This document shows positions 19,213-27,606 of a stretch of 64,000 nucleotides of DNA, piece after piece; within the stretch, counting starts at the first letter, position 1; each line of letters begins with the position of its first letter. Where the stretch lies: the NCBI GenBank assembly GCA_024711295.1, contig JANJTB010000006.1:186001-250000 (forward strand). The letters run 5' to 3'. The notes under the pieces were generated by a model that was given only the letters and a program-made list of their open reading frames with translations, was not told where the DNA came from and did not search any database. This stretch comes from a bacterium. GTDB taxonomy: Bacteria > Bacteroidota > Ignavibacteria > Kapaibacteriales > UBA2268. Position numbers and translations under genes: made by a program.

Positions 19213-20413
19213 TGTTACTGTTTTCTACTATTAAGTCTGAGTATTTATAATATGTTAGTTCTCTGCTGTAATATATTTCAGTTAAGTTGTTTGTATCCAG
19301 TAATGGTCTATCAGTTTTATCCCTTGCTAATCTATCCTGTATTAAATCAAAATCTGAGTAAACCCAAATATTGTAACACATTAAATTTACAAATTGAGCT
19401 GCTTTAGGGTGTGTCAAAGTGCCACCACCAAGGGATAATAATTCGTATTTATTTGATTTTACAGCATTTTCCAAAATTTTGAACTCAATTTCTCTAAACT
19501 GGTTAATACCATCTTCTCGAATGATTTGTGCAGAAGTTTTATTCGTATATTTTGCTATTAGACCGTCCAAGTCAGCTGATTTAATATTATGTGAACTATG
19601 CAATTCCTTAGAAACTAACGATTTACCACAAGCCATCATGCCTGATAAGACAACTGTTTTATGTTGCTTGATTTTTAAGGTATCATGGACAGCAGAAGCT
19701 AACAATTCTATGTTGAATAATTTGCTAATGTTTGGTATTGCTTGAAGAATTAGCCAGTCAACTCCACCTATATATTTTACATTTAAATTATTTAAAAATG
19801 GTTTATGATAGATTGTATCAATCAAAATAAGGTTAGGTTTATATTCCAAAAATTCAAAATTTATTTCGGATTTTGGGATGGTATTTATTAAAACATCATA
19901 TTCCATGAGGGAATCTAGTTCAATCAAGTTTAATGTATTAACAATGTTGCTTTCAAATTGTGCTCTCAATCCTTCTCTAACAGCAATGGTAATATTATTA
20001 TATTTCAATTTATTAAGTTGATAATATGACAAAAATGCAGTATCACCACCACCCAAAATTAATAATCTAGAATTCTTTGGAATTTGACAATTATTGATAA
20101 TGGTATTAAAGGCATCAATATCTGTATTATTGGCAACTAAGCCTTTATGGTTATTTATGAAAAGTGAATTGAATAGTCTTAAATCAATTTCATTTTTATT
20201 TTCAATACAGGTTGCTACATCAGACTTATAGGGAGAAGTAATATTTAAAAATTCAATATTTAGCTTTTTTGCAAGTTCAAGTGCATCCTCAAATGATGAT
20301 GAACAAATTCTGGTATAATGTGAATCAATATTTAATAAATTGCTTATACCATTGAAAATATTAGGGCTTAAGCTGTGTGATATAGGTGATCCAACGACTG
20401 CAAATTTTCTCAT
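19160..20413 (-). CDS. aroE-aroK: Fused shikimate dehydrogenase - shikimate kinase
   Basis: A 417-residue fusion for steps four and five. Residues 1 to about 248 are shikimate dehydrogenase: SPISHSLSP (9-17), catalytic Lys63 (NITSPYK) and Asp98 (NNTD), and a nucleotide loop GGGDTAFLS (121-129). Residues from about 252 are shikimate kinase: P-loop GMMACGKS (258-265), DLD (281-283), FRE with Arg307, GGG (329-331) and lid DRPLL (Arg369). Both active sites look complete, so a bifunctional enzyme is expected. I see no stop or frameshift between domains. ATG 20413 shares four bases with the aroD stop. Confidence 0.9.
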   Translation of the reverse strand: MRKFAVVGSPISHSLSPNIFNGISNLLNIDSHYTRICSSSFEDALELAKKLNIEFLNITSPYKSDVATCIENKNEIDLRLFNSLFINNHKGLVANNTDIDAFNTIINNCQIPKNSRLLILGGGDTAFLSYYQLNKLKYNNITIAVREGLRAQFESNIVNTLNLIELDSLMEYDVLINTIPKSEINFEFLEYKPNLILIDTIYHKPFLNNLNVKYIGGVDWLILQAIPNISKLFNIELLASAVHDTLKIKQHKTVVLSGMMACGKSLVSKELHSSHNIKSADLDGLIAKYTNKTSAQIIREDGINQFREIEFKILENAVKSNKYELLSLGGGTLTHPKAAQFVNLMCYNIWVYSDFDLIQDRLARDKTDRPLLDTNNLTEIYYSRELTYYKYSDLIVENSNNVTSTIRRIHDEMLNLL

Positions 20414-21054
20414 ATTTGCAATAATTCCATTATTCGGGATAATTCGTCGAAAGATAATTGTGAGGGTTCAGTCTTATTGTTTTCTGTTGAAGCATACATG
20501 AATGGAGCCCCTTTCTGAATTGCCAAAATCCTACTTAGTGAGCCAATGTCTCCAAGATTAAAAGCTATAAGTTTATTTGTCTTAGCATTTTTATAGAGTT
20601 CCATAGTCCTGATAACATCTGAAATATTATTTGCCTTAAAACAAAGTTTTGATATGTCTGCATTAAATGACTGCATTTTATAAAATATCGTATTTAAATT
20701 GCTTGGGTCTGGTGTATAATCATGATTATGATATGAAAGAATCAATTTTGTAGAGCTTTTGGCTAGTTCATTTTCTAAATGAATGTGTATAGTAGTATAA
20801 TCATTTAAGTCAATATCAATATAACTAACGTTACAAAGCAATGCTTTTCTGTAAATTGTAATTGCATAATCAAGATCATAATTGTTGCAATTAAGCCTAT
20901 AAGTTACAATGATATTAGTGTGATTATTTAATAAATAATCCACATAATTTAGCTCCAAATTCAATAAATCAAGTCTTAGTTCTGTTAAGTCATGATTTCT
21001 ACATATAACATCAATTTCCTGAATGTTTCCACTGCCTAAACTAATACAAATCAT
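20410..21054 (-). CDS. aroD: Type I 3-dehydroquinate dehydratase
   Basis: A 214-residue class I enzyme (third step), forming an imine with its substrate. Schiff-base Lys136 (ADISKLCFKA) and His109 (SYHNHD) are 27 residues apart, as in the Salmonella enzyme (His143, Lys170). Substrate-binding Glu25 and Arg27 (TELRLD), Arg175 (SLSR) and Gln199 (EPSQL) are also present. It is slightly shorter than the usual 225-250. It overlaps aroB by 14 bp upstream and the aroE-aroK gene by 4 bp downstream. Confidence 0.9.
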   Translation of the reverse strand: MICISLGSGNIQEIDVICRNHDLTELRLDLLNLELNYVDYLLNNHTNIIVTYRLNCNNYDLDYAITIYRKALLCNVSYIDIDLNDYTTIHIHLENELAKSSTKLILSYHNHDYTPDPSNLNTIFYKMQSFNADISKLCFKANNISDVIRTMELYKNAKTNKLIAFNLGDIGSLSRILAIQKGAPFMYASTENNKTEPSQLSFDELSRIMELLQI

Positions 21055-22051
21055 TTATCAGCCTAATGTATTCATCTACTTCAAAATTATAGAACTTATG
21101 TTTACCTATACCTTCAATTAATATTTCCCGTATTTTACCATTATTAATTTTTTTATCATTTTCTAAGACAGCAGAAACAATAGAAGGATCTGCTTTGAAA
21201 TCACTTGATAGTTTAAGAGTTTCCAGTAATTTCGTAATTTTATTGTAATCTTGAGGATCAACTATATTTAACTTCTTCGATATATTCACTGATGTCATTA
21301 TGCCAATCGCAACGGCATCTCCATGAGAAAGGTTATGTTCAATTTCAATGGCATGAGCGAAAGTATGTCCAAAGTTTAATATATTTCTAAATCCACTATC
21401 ATAAAAATCTTGATTAACTATCTTAATTTTTGAGTTGATGGAAGTATTAATTAGTTTTTTTATAGTATCCTGTTTTAAAATTTCATCAAATGATAATTTA
21501 CTTAAATAATTAAACAAATTAATGTCATAAATAATTGCAATTTTGAGTACTTCAGCAATACCTTCATATATTTGCTTATTTGTTAGCGTTTTCAAAAAAT
21601 CAGTGCATATTAATGTTTTGTCCGGAATTTTGAAACATCCAATCACATTCTTATATGGGATGCAATTTAATCCATTTTTACCACCAATTGAAGCATCAAC
21701 TTGAGCTAACAATGTTGTTGGTATGAGCGTTAATTGAGTTCCACGTTTATATGTAGATGCAATGAATCCTGCAAAATCGCAAACTATCCCGCCACCAATC
21801 CCGATAACATTAACATTACGTTCTATACCGATATCTAGCATTTGATTTATACATGATGAATAATTGTCAAGCGATTTATTATTTTCTAAAGATGTTATGA
21901 TGAATGGTTTGAGTCGTAGAAATATTTCCGGATATAGTTTGGTTAGCAAATCATCGGCTATTATGAAAGTATTATTTTGATTTAATACATTTGTGATATC
22001 ATCAATTTCAGAAAATTTAACTGTGCTATGTTTATCATGATAAATTAGCAT
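21041..22051 (-). CDS. aroB: 3-dehydroquinate synthase
   Basis: A 336-residue NAD- and metal-dependent cyclase (second step) converting DAHP to 3-dehydroquinate. Motifs: GIGGGIVCDFAGF, YKRGTQLTLIPTTLLAQVDAS, GGKNG, EGIAEVLK and the metal-binding NFGHTFAHAIE and HGDAVAIG. The length fits the family (330-360). ATG 22051 lies 2 bases after the stop of the DAHP synthase gene, and the 3' end overlaps aroD by 14 bp. Confidence 0.94.
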   Translation of the reverse strand: MLIYHDKHSTVKFSEIDDITNVLNQNNTFIIADDLLTKLYPEIFLRLKPFIITSLENNKSLDNYSSCINQMLDIGIERNVNVIGIGGGIVCDFAGFIASTYKRGTQLTLIPTTLLAQVDASIGGKNGLNCIPYKNVIGCFKIPDKTLICTDFLKTLTNKQIYEGIAEVLKIAIIYDINLFNYLSKLSFDEILKQDTIKKLINTSINSKIKIVNQDFYDSGFRNILNFGHTFAHAIEIEHNLSHGDAVAIGIMTSVNISKKLNIVDPQDYNKITKLLETLKLSSDFKADPSIVSAVLENDKKINNGKIREILIEGIGKHKFYNFEVDEYIRLINDLY

Positions 22052-22053
22052 TT

Positions 22054-23088
22054 CTAGAAGTATTTATTGATATAGTCAATTATTCTTTCAAGCTCAATAG
22101 GTTTGATTGATTGTTTGCCATCAGATAAAGCTTCTTCCGGCTTGTTGTGTGTTTCAATTATTAATCCATCAGCACCAAGTTCTAATGCTGCGATAGAAGT
22201 TTTTACTACATATTTCGAACGACCACATGCATGAGAAGGGTCGAATACTATTTTAAGATTTGTTTTCTCTTTAAGTTCTAATATTGTAGCCAGGTCTGGA
22301 GTATTTCTTAAATCGGAATCAATTTGTTCAAATGTTCTAATACCCCTTAGGCATAGTATCACGTTAGGATTGCCCTCATTAATAATGTATTGGGCAGATA
22401 GTAAAAATTCGTTAACTGTTGATTGAAATCCTCTTTTAAGTAATACAGGCTTTTTGTCTTGAGCTGTTCTTTGTCCAATTTGCTTTAGAAAACCATAGCT
22501 GAACATATTTCTACTACCGATTTGGATTACATCTACCAAATCATAAAGTTCATTCAACTGCCTTGAATCAGTAAATTCTGATACTGTGTACATGCTATAT
22601 TTATCAGCAATTTTCTTCATCAAAGCTAATCCTTCATCCTCCATACCCTGAAATGAAAAAGGTGAAGTTCTGGGTTTGAAAGCTCCACCTCTTAATAATT
22701 TTATACCTGACTTGCTTAAATGGTTGGCAATGTTACATAGTTGCTCTTCAGATTCTATGGTACATGGGCCTGCTATAATAAATGGCTCAGAATTCAACAC
22801 TTCAAATAATTTGTTATTAGTGTTGATTCGATAATTATCGGCTTTCGAATAAAAAAGTATTTCTCTAAAAACACCTTCAATAAGTTGAGGATTTATGTTC
22901 TGTGAAAATTCGCCTTTTAATTTTTCAACAATTTCCAACTCTCTTTGTCTATCATATACCGAAATATTGTTGCATTTTTTTTCACTAATAATTTTATCAG
23001 ATAGCTCTTTTCTAAAAATTAACAGATCTATGATATTTTTATCAATATTGTCAATTTCAGCTCTAAGCTTTCTTATTTCCTCATTCAT
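22054..23088 (-). CDS. aroF: Bifunctional chorismate mutase / DAHP synthase
   Basis: A 344-residue fusion. Residues 1 to about 85 are an AroQ-type chorismate mutase (RAEIDNIDKNIIDLL, RQRE). Residues about 90-344 are a type I-beta DAHP synthase with AGPCTIES, RGGAFKPRTSPFSFQG, GSRNM, KRGF, DPSHACGR and ETH. It makes DAHP from PEP and erythrose 4-phosphate, the first step. In the known AroQ-DAHPS proteins (as in Bacillus subtilis) the mutase domain senses chorismate or prephenate and inhibits the synthase, so the same feedback is likely. It is the first aro gene, 21 bases downstream of the SlyD-like gene stop. Symbols differ between species (aroA, aroF, aroG). Confidence 0.93.
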   Translation of the reverse strand: MNEEIRKLRAEIDNIDKNIIDLLIFRKELSDKIISEKKCNNISVYDRQRELEIVEKLKGEFSQNINPQLIEGVFREILFYSKADNYRINTNNKLFEVLNSEPFIIAGPCTIESEEQLCNIANHLSKSGIKLLRGGAFKPRTSPFSFQGMEDEGLALMKKIADKYSMYTVSEFTDSRQLNELYDLVDVIQIGSRNMFSYGFLKQIGQRTAQDKKPVLLKRGFQSTVNEFLLSAQYIINEGNPNVILCLRGIRTFEQIDSDLRNTPDLATILELKEKTNLKIVFDPSHACGRSKYVVKTSIAALELGADGLIIETHNKPEEALSDGKQSIKPIELERIIDYINKYF

Positions 23089-23109
23089 TACAAAAAACCA
23101 TAGAATAAA

Positions 23110-23535
23110 TTAATTGATACTTAGAATCTCAACTTCAAAAATTAAATCTTCGCCTGCAAGTTCATGATTGGCATCAATGCTAACTTCATTTTCTCCGATT
23201 TCTACTATCGAAGCGAATAGTGAATTACCTTCGGGCATGGGCATTTCCAATACATCGCCAACTTGAAGCTGGTCATCTACCTGTATATCTTCTTTATCAA
23301 CAGTGAAAATAAGATCTTCGCTATGTGGACCATAAGCATCGTCAACTGAGATATTAATAGTTTTACTTTCGCCTACCGACATACCAAGAATACCATTTTC
23401 AAAACCTGGTATTACCATGTTTTCACCTAATGTAAAAACAAATGGGTTTTCGTTGTCAGTTTCGTCAAATATTGTTCCATCTGTAAGTTTTCCTGTATAT
23501 TTTACGGATACAGTGTTGCCTAATTCTGCTTTCAT
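23110..23535 (-). CDS. SlyD-like FKBP-type peptidyl-prolyl isomerase
   Basis: A 141-residue cytoplasmic PPIase. The FKBP core (VSVKYTGKLTDGTIFDET, GENMVIPGFENGILGM) carries an inserted flap domain between about residues 65 and 120, and ends with NHELAGEDLIFEVEIL, the SlyD pattern (NHxLAGxxLxFxV). It lacks the His/Cys-rich metal-binding tail of enterobacterial SlyD. It is likely a folding catalyst and chaperone. It lies 21 bp upstream of the aro genes on the same strand, so it may head the transcript without a pathway link. Confidence 0.9.
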   Translation of the reverse strand: MKAELGNTVSVKYTGKLTDGTIFDETDNENPFVFTLGENMVIPGFENGILGMSVGESKTINISVDDAYGPHSEDLIFTVDKEDIQVDDQLQVGDVLEMPMPEGNSLFASIVEIGENEVSIDANHELAGEDLIFEVEILSIN

Positions 23536-23636
23536 AATAGGATTACCTCAATAAATTAAATACAATTTTTAAAATGGGAATTCTTCTATATTAAAAATAA
23601 GTAATTATTTAGATTAAAAAAAATATTGGTTAATAT

Positions 23637-23918
23637 ATGTCAACAATTAATAAGAAATTTAAAGTAAAAGCTTCAATTACTGAAATGCGACATTTTATAG
23701 ATACTAAATTGCTGCCAAATCCTGCATTGGGCACATTGATTGACAATGCTAAATGGACTGGGAATACTTTGTTTATTCAATCTAAACTAGGTAAGGGGAC
23801 AATCGAACTTTTCGAAAATTTGGTTGAAGTCAATATTGATTTAAACTTCCTTGGCAATATGGCTCGCAACACGATTGAAGCTACCTTGGATAAAGAATTT
23901 AAGCAGCTTAATCCTTAA
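23637..23918 (+). CDS. Small protein, polyhydroxyalkanoic-acid-system-like (uncertain)
   Basis: A 93-residue soluble protein. The pattern of a central TGNTLFIQSKLGKGTIELFENLVEV stretch (quoted in part: KLGKGTIELF) followed by an amphipathic helix rich in Ile, Glu and Leu recalls the small PHA-granule-associated family PF09650, but the match is from memory and weak. It stands alone on the plus strand between minus-strand operons and is followed by a strong hairpin terminator lying inside the convergent glycosylase gene, which supports it being a real transcribed gene. Confidence 0.55.
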   Translation: MSTINKKFKVKASITEMRHFIDTKLLPNPALGTLIDNAKWTGNTLFIQSKLGKGTIELFENLVEVNIDLNFLGNMARNTIEATLDKEFKQLNP

Positions 23919-23927
23919 AGCCATAAG

Positions 23928-24542
23928 TTACTTTAAAATTTCACCGGTTGATGATGCCCAAAATAGCAAATCTAATTCATCAACCGGTATTTTTGTATAC
24001 TCAGAAAAACGTAGGAAATCTTCTTCGACTTTTTTATACTGTTTTTCAGAACTTATTGCCGGAATTTCGGAGTAAACTCCACATTCAGCCAAATGCCTTA
24101 AGATATGCCTGTCGAGTATAGCTAATCCACGATAACCAATATTTCTTAGAAAATGTGAACTTTCCTTGAAACTAAAACCATTAAAATTATGTGCAATCCA
24201 ATCTCTTTTCGAAAAGTTACTTTCATCTGAGTTCAATACATCCATAAGTAACGGATAAAATTTAATTGCATCTAATAATCTTTTAGACTTCACATTATGA
24301 AAACGTATGTACCTACCCGGAAATCTTAAAATTTCTGTAGGATCAAAAGGATTATTATAAAAATCCCTTTCCTCTAGAATTCTTTGAACTTCGAAGGCTG
24401 ACCTTGCTTTTGACTGAGGAGTACAAATGCAGTAACAAAATTCGTAAAAGTACTTGTCTTTGGGAACATTCGAAAATTCTGACAGTCTTTTGTTTATATT
24501 TTCTTTTATCTTCCCATATAATAAGAGATGATATTCAGTCAA
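23928..24542 (-). CDS. ogg: N-glycosylase/DNA lyase, Ogg2 type (8-oxoguanine repair)
   Basis: A 204-residue helix-hairpin-helix DNA glycosylase and AP lyase that would remove 8-oxoguanine. The catalytic pair is Lys126 (SFKESSHFLR) and Asp144 (AILDRHIL), 18 residues apart as in the Methanocaldococcus Ogg enzyme (Lys129, Asp147). The RNIGYRGLAILDRHILRHL core of the family is well kept. Ogg2 was first described in archaea and thermophilic bacteria. The frame starts with TTG at 24542; no ATG is available before the conserved part. It is the last gene of the Kdo8N operon, 24 bases after the KdnB gene stop. Its 3' end also carries the terminator of the convergent gene. Confidence 0.88.
   Translation of the reverse strand: MTEYHLLLYGKIKENINKRLSEFSNVPKDKYFYEFCYCICTPQSKARSAFEVQRILEERDFYNNPFDPTEILRFPGRYIRFHNVKSKRLLDAIKFYPLLMDVLNSDESNFSKRDWIAHNFNGFSFKESSHFLRNIGYRGLAILDRHILRHLAECGVYSEIPAISSEKQYKKVEEDFLRFSEYTKIPVDELDLLFWASSTGEILK
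23943..23994 (+). terminator. Intrinsic terminator embedded in the convergent gene
   Basis: Perfect 12-bp arms ACCGGTTGATGA (23943-23954) and TCATCAACCGGT (23977-23988) with a 22-base loop are followed by ATTTTT. On the plus strand this is a typical intrinsic terminator 25 bases after the stop of the 93-residue gene. It lies wholly within the last 20 codons of the minus-strand glycosylase gene. Confidence 0.8.
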
Positions 24543-24566
24543 CGATGCTTTAATAATTGTCCCCGG

Positions 24567-25643
24567 TTACATTTTTTTGAACAAGTTCTTAATTTTTTCT
24601 CTTGAAATTTTTTCTTTCCAGTTTTTTCCAAGAGCATTCTCCCACAAGGGCTCTAAGACCAATGAAATGTCTGTCATTTTTTCAAAATCATCTTCACTGA
24701 GTCCGTTTGTAAGTCCAGTGGGTAGGGTAATATGATTATAATCCATGATTTTTCTAAATTCTACTACATAATCATGGTAATATTCATCAAGCTGATTAAA
24801 AACAATACAGTTGCTCAGACCGTGATGTAATTTTAAAACATAAGATATACCATAAGATAATGCATGGCAAACCCCGACCTGCGAATATGCAATTGAAAGC
24901 CCACCAAATAGAGAAGCCATCATGAGTTTATCATCTTTTTCACTTTTATCACCTTCTTTTAAGAATACTTCTCTGCATAACTCAAGAGATTTTTCTCCGA
25001 AAGAACGGCTAAATTCATTAAGATATGTGCCAGTAAGTGATTCTACATTGTGAATATAACAATCCATTGCTGTATAGAATCTTTGCTGGTTAGGCACTTC
25101 TGCAATCAATTCAGGATCTAAAATCATTTGATTAAATACTGTAAAGTCTGAGTTTATACCCAATTTCTTTACAGGTCCGCTAAGAACTGTGGTTCTTGAT
25201 ACTTCTGCTCCAGTTCCTGAAATTGTAGGTATTCCAACATGATAAATTGCCGGTTTCTTAATTAAATCCCATCCCTGATAGTCGGCGGCACTTCCTTCGT
25301 TTGTTAGCATCAAGGAAATGGCTTTAGCCAAATCCATTGTGCTTCCACCGCCAATTCCAATGATTCCATCGGGTAATTGATCAGAATACTCTTTGATGCC
25401 TTTTACCAAAGCATCAACATAAAAGGTTGTTGGTTCATCAGTTACGTCTGCAAATATAATTCTGTCATTATCCTTAAGTGGTATTCTGGTTAAGAATTTT
25501 ACATTATTTTCAAAAACGTGGTCAATCAAAAATATCATACCCTGAGAATTTGTTGTTCTTTGGTGAGATAAAATTTCATCAAGCTGACTAAAACAACCTC
25601 TCCCGTAAACAACTTTATCTACAAGTTTAAAATTTTTAAACAT
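24567..25643 (-). CDS. kdnB: KdnB-like Kdo 8-oxidase (iron-type alcohol dehydrogenase family)
   Basis: A 358-residue member of the metal-dependent alcohol dehydrogenase family. Features are the nucleotide-binding IGIGGGSTMDLAKA, GTGAEVS, and metal ligands in MDCYIHNVES, GVCHALSYG and LHHGLSN. In Shewanella oneidensis KdnB oxidises the C8 hydroxyl of Kdo to the aldehyde, which KdnA then aminates. The neighbouring kdnA and kdsB genes and waaA make the same role very likely here, rather than a fermentative alcohol dehydrogenase. It overlaps kdsB by 8 bp. Confidence 0.85.
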   Translation of the reverse strand: MFKNFKLVDKVVYGRGCFSQLDEILSHQRTTNSQGMIFLIDHVFENNVKFLTRIPLKDNDRIIFADVTDEPTTFYVDALVKGIKEYSDQLPDGIIGIGGGSTMDLAKAISLMLTNEGSAADYQGWDLIKKPAIYHVGIPTISGTGAEVSRTTVLSGPVKKLGINSDFTVFNQMILDPELIAEVPNQQRFYTAMDCYIHNVESLTGTYLNEFSRSFGEKSLELCREVFLKEGDKSEKDDKLMMASLFGGLSIAYSQVGVCHALSYGISYVLKLHHGLSNCIVFNQLDEYYHDYVVEFRKIMDYNHITLPTGLTNGLSEDDFEKMTDISLVLEPLWENALGKNWKEKISREKIKNLFKKM

Positions 25644-26370
25644 TTTTCATCCTTTTTATAAATTCATTTGCTTTAACTAAATCTTCTTCAGTGTCAATTT
25701 CTATACCCATGTAATTAGTTTCGTAAACTTTAATTTTCATCCCATTTTCGAGAAACCTTATAGGTTCAATTTTTTCAAGTATTTCGAGAGGCGTGGGCTT
25801 TAAACTACTAAATTTGATTAATGCATCTTTCCTGAAAGCATATATTCCTATATGCTCGTAATATATAGCTCCAGTATCATTATCTCTATTATAAGGAATT
25901 GGAGCTCTTGAAAAATATAGTACAGAACCATCCAATGAAAACACAACTTTGACATAATTGGGATCACTGATCTGCATTTCATCATCAATTTTTTGAACTA
26001 AGGTAGCCACATCAACTTTCTTATCGTTGAAAGCAGAAATTAACTTTTGCACAGCTTCTTTGTTAATAAATGGTTCATCGCCCTGAATATTGAAAATAAT
26101 GTCAGCTTCCAGTTTTTCTGCTGCCTCTGCTATCCTGTCAGTTCCAGTGGAATGATTTTTTATGCTATACATTGCTTTACCACCGTTACTGACAATATCA
26201 TTATAAATAAGATCATTATCAGTTACTACAATAACCTCGTCAAAAATTCTGAGATTTAAGGCTTCATCATAAGTAAAACGTATAACAGTTTTCCCAGCCA
26301 GATTTGCCATCATTTTGCCAGGGAATCTTGTTGAATCATACCTTGCAGGTATTAGTGCAATAATTTTCAT
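25636..26370 (-). CDS. kdsB: CMP-Kdo/Kdo8N synthetase (cytidylyltransferase)
   Basis: A 244-residue nucleotidyltransferase that couples CMP from CTP to Kdo-type sugars. Motifs are ALIPARYDSTRFPGK at the N-terminus, NIQGDEPF, the FSRAPIPYNRD segment, and YEHIGIYAFRKDAL. In Shewanella the paired KdsB uses Kdo8N, and here the flanking kdnA and kdnB genes suggest the same preference. The length is typical (240-255). The start codon overlaps the kdnA stop (ATGA). Confidence 0.93.
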   Translation of the reverse strand: MKIIALIPARYDSTRFPGKMMANLAGKTVIRFTYDEALNLRIFDEVIVVTDNDLIYNDIVSNGGKAMYSIKNHSTGTDRIAEAAEKLEADIIFNIQGDEPFINKEAVQKLISAFNDKKVDVATLVQKIDDEMQISDPNYVKVVFSLDGSVLYFSRAPIPYNRDNDTGAIYYEHIGIYAFRKDALIKFSSLKPTPLEILEKIEPIRFLENGMKIKVYETNYMGIEIDTEEDLVKANEFIKRMKNV

Positions 26371-27566
26371 TTTAAGCCATTTTGAAAGAATACTTTTTCG
26401 ATATTCCTTATTCTATTTTGTAGTTCATCATCTGTCCAATTTAATTTAATCTGCATAGAAATTGTTCTGCTCATAATATCATCGGATTGATAAAGCTCTA
26501 ACTTGTTATAATCAGGTAAGTTCGCCAATGAAGATTGTGCCATCTTCATAGCAAAGTTCATATTCTTGATGTGGTGCCAATTACGTATGTAGTGCCAATT
26601 ATTATCATACCAATAAAAAGAGCCATCTACTCCGTTTTGGGCCAATTCAGAAGCAATTTTTCTGGTTAAATCCTCGCTCGGTAACATGAAACTAATGAAA
26701 GTGCAAGAATCACCATCAGGGTCTGGAACAACTCTTAGTTTCACATCATCAAACTTTGATATACAATCAGAAATAATCTTGTGATTTTTTTTCTGAATTT
26801 CAATAATTTTGTTTAATTTACGAAGTTGAGCTACACCAACAGCTGCATTTAATTCACTGATTCTGAAATTTACACCCATAAACTCGTGCCCTTCTTTACC
26901 TCTGTCATTACCAATATGATCATGGCCATGGTCGTGAAAAGCATCAGCTCTGTTATAAATTGACTCATTGTCAGTTACAATACCACCACCTTCACCGCAA
27001 GTTATTGTTTTTACGGAATCAAAAGAAAAACATCCAACAATACCCCAAGTGCCTGCAAATTTTCCTTTGTAATGGGCTCCGGTTGCCTGACAGGCATCTT
27101 CCATCAACATTATATTATGTTTATTGGCAACCTCTTTAATTTTATCTATTTGAGCCATCGATCCACACATATGAACCGGTAAAATACCTTTTGTACGTTC
27201 GCTAATGTAATTTTCTAGTTTTGTGGGGTCGAGGCAAAGTGTTTCATCAATTTCTGCAAAAACAGGAACGGCACCGGCCTGAATAACACCTTCTACAGTT
27301 GCCACAAATGTAAATGGCGGTAAAATAACTTCATCGCCATATCCAACTCCACAGGCAGCTAAAGCAGCACTTAGAGCTGAGGTGCCACTTGATGTCAGTA
27401 AACAGTATTTGGAGCCTATATATGAAGCAAATTCTTTCTCAAAAGTTTTAGCTTTCCAAATGTCATTTCTGGCTGAATCAAAACCATATCTGAAAAGTAC
27501 TCCTGTTTCGAGAACTTCGTTAACACTATCTCTTTCTTCCTGACCGAAAATTTCAAATCCCGGCAT
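26367..27566 (-). CDS. kdnA: KdnA-like 8-amino-3,8-dideoxy-manno-octulosonate transaminase
   Basis: A 399-residue PLP-dependent aminotransferase of the DegT/DnrJ/EryC1 (sugar aminotransferase) class. The PLP-binding lysine is in FSFDSVKTITCGEGGG; the DAC of MLMEDACQATGA stabilises the cofactor. The Shewanella KdnA enzyme transfers an amino group to 8-oxo-Kdo to yield Kdo8N, and the operon with kdnB and kdsB gives the same assignment here. DegT-family enzymes can use other nucleotide sugars, so the exact substrate rests on context. It is 40 bases after waaA and overlaps kdsB. Confidence 0.87.
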   Translation of the reverse strand: MPGFEIFGQEERDSVNEVLETGVLFRYGFDSARNDIWKAKTFEKEFASYIGSKYCLLTSSGTSALSAALAACGVGYGDEVILPPFTFVATVEGVIQAGAVPVFAEIDETLCLDPTKLENYISERTKGILPVHMCGSMAQIDKIKEVANKHNIMLMEDACQATGAHYKGKFAGTWGIVGCFSFDSVKTITCGEGGGIVTDNESIYNRADAFHDHGHDHIGNDRGKEGHEFMGVNFRISELNAAVGVAQLRKLNKIIEIQKKNHKIISDCISKFDDVKLRVVPDPDGDSCTFISFMLPSEDLTRKIASELAQNGVDGSFYWYDNNWHYIRNWHHIKNMNFAMKMAQSSLANLPDYNKLELYQSDDIMSRTISMQIKLNWTDDELQNRIRNIEKVFFQNGLK

Positions 27567-27606
27567 TCTTATACTCCAATTTGACTTATAAAAACTTCAA
27601 AAATAA

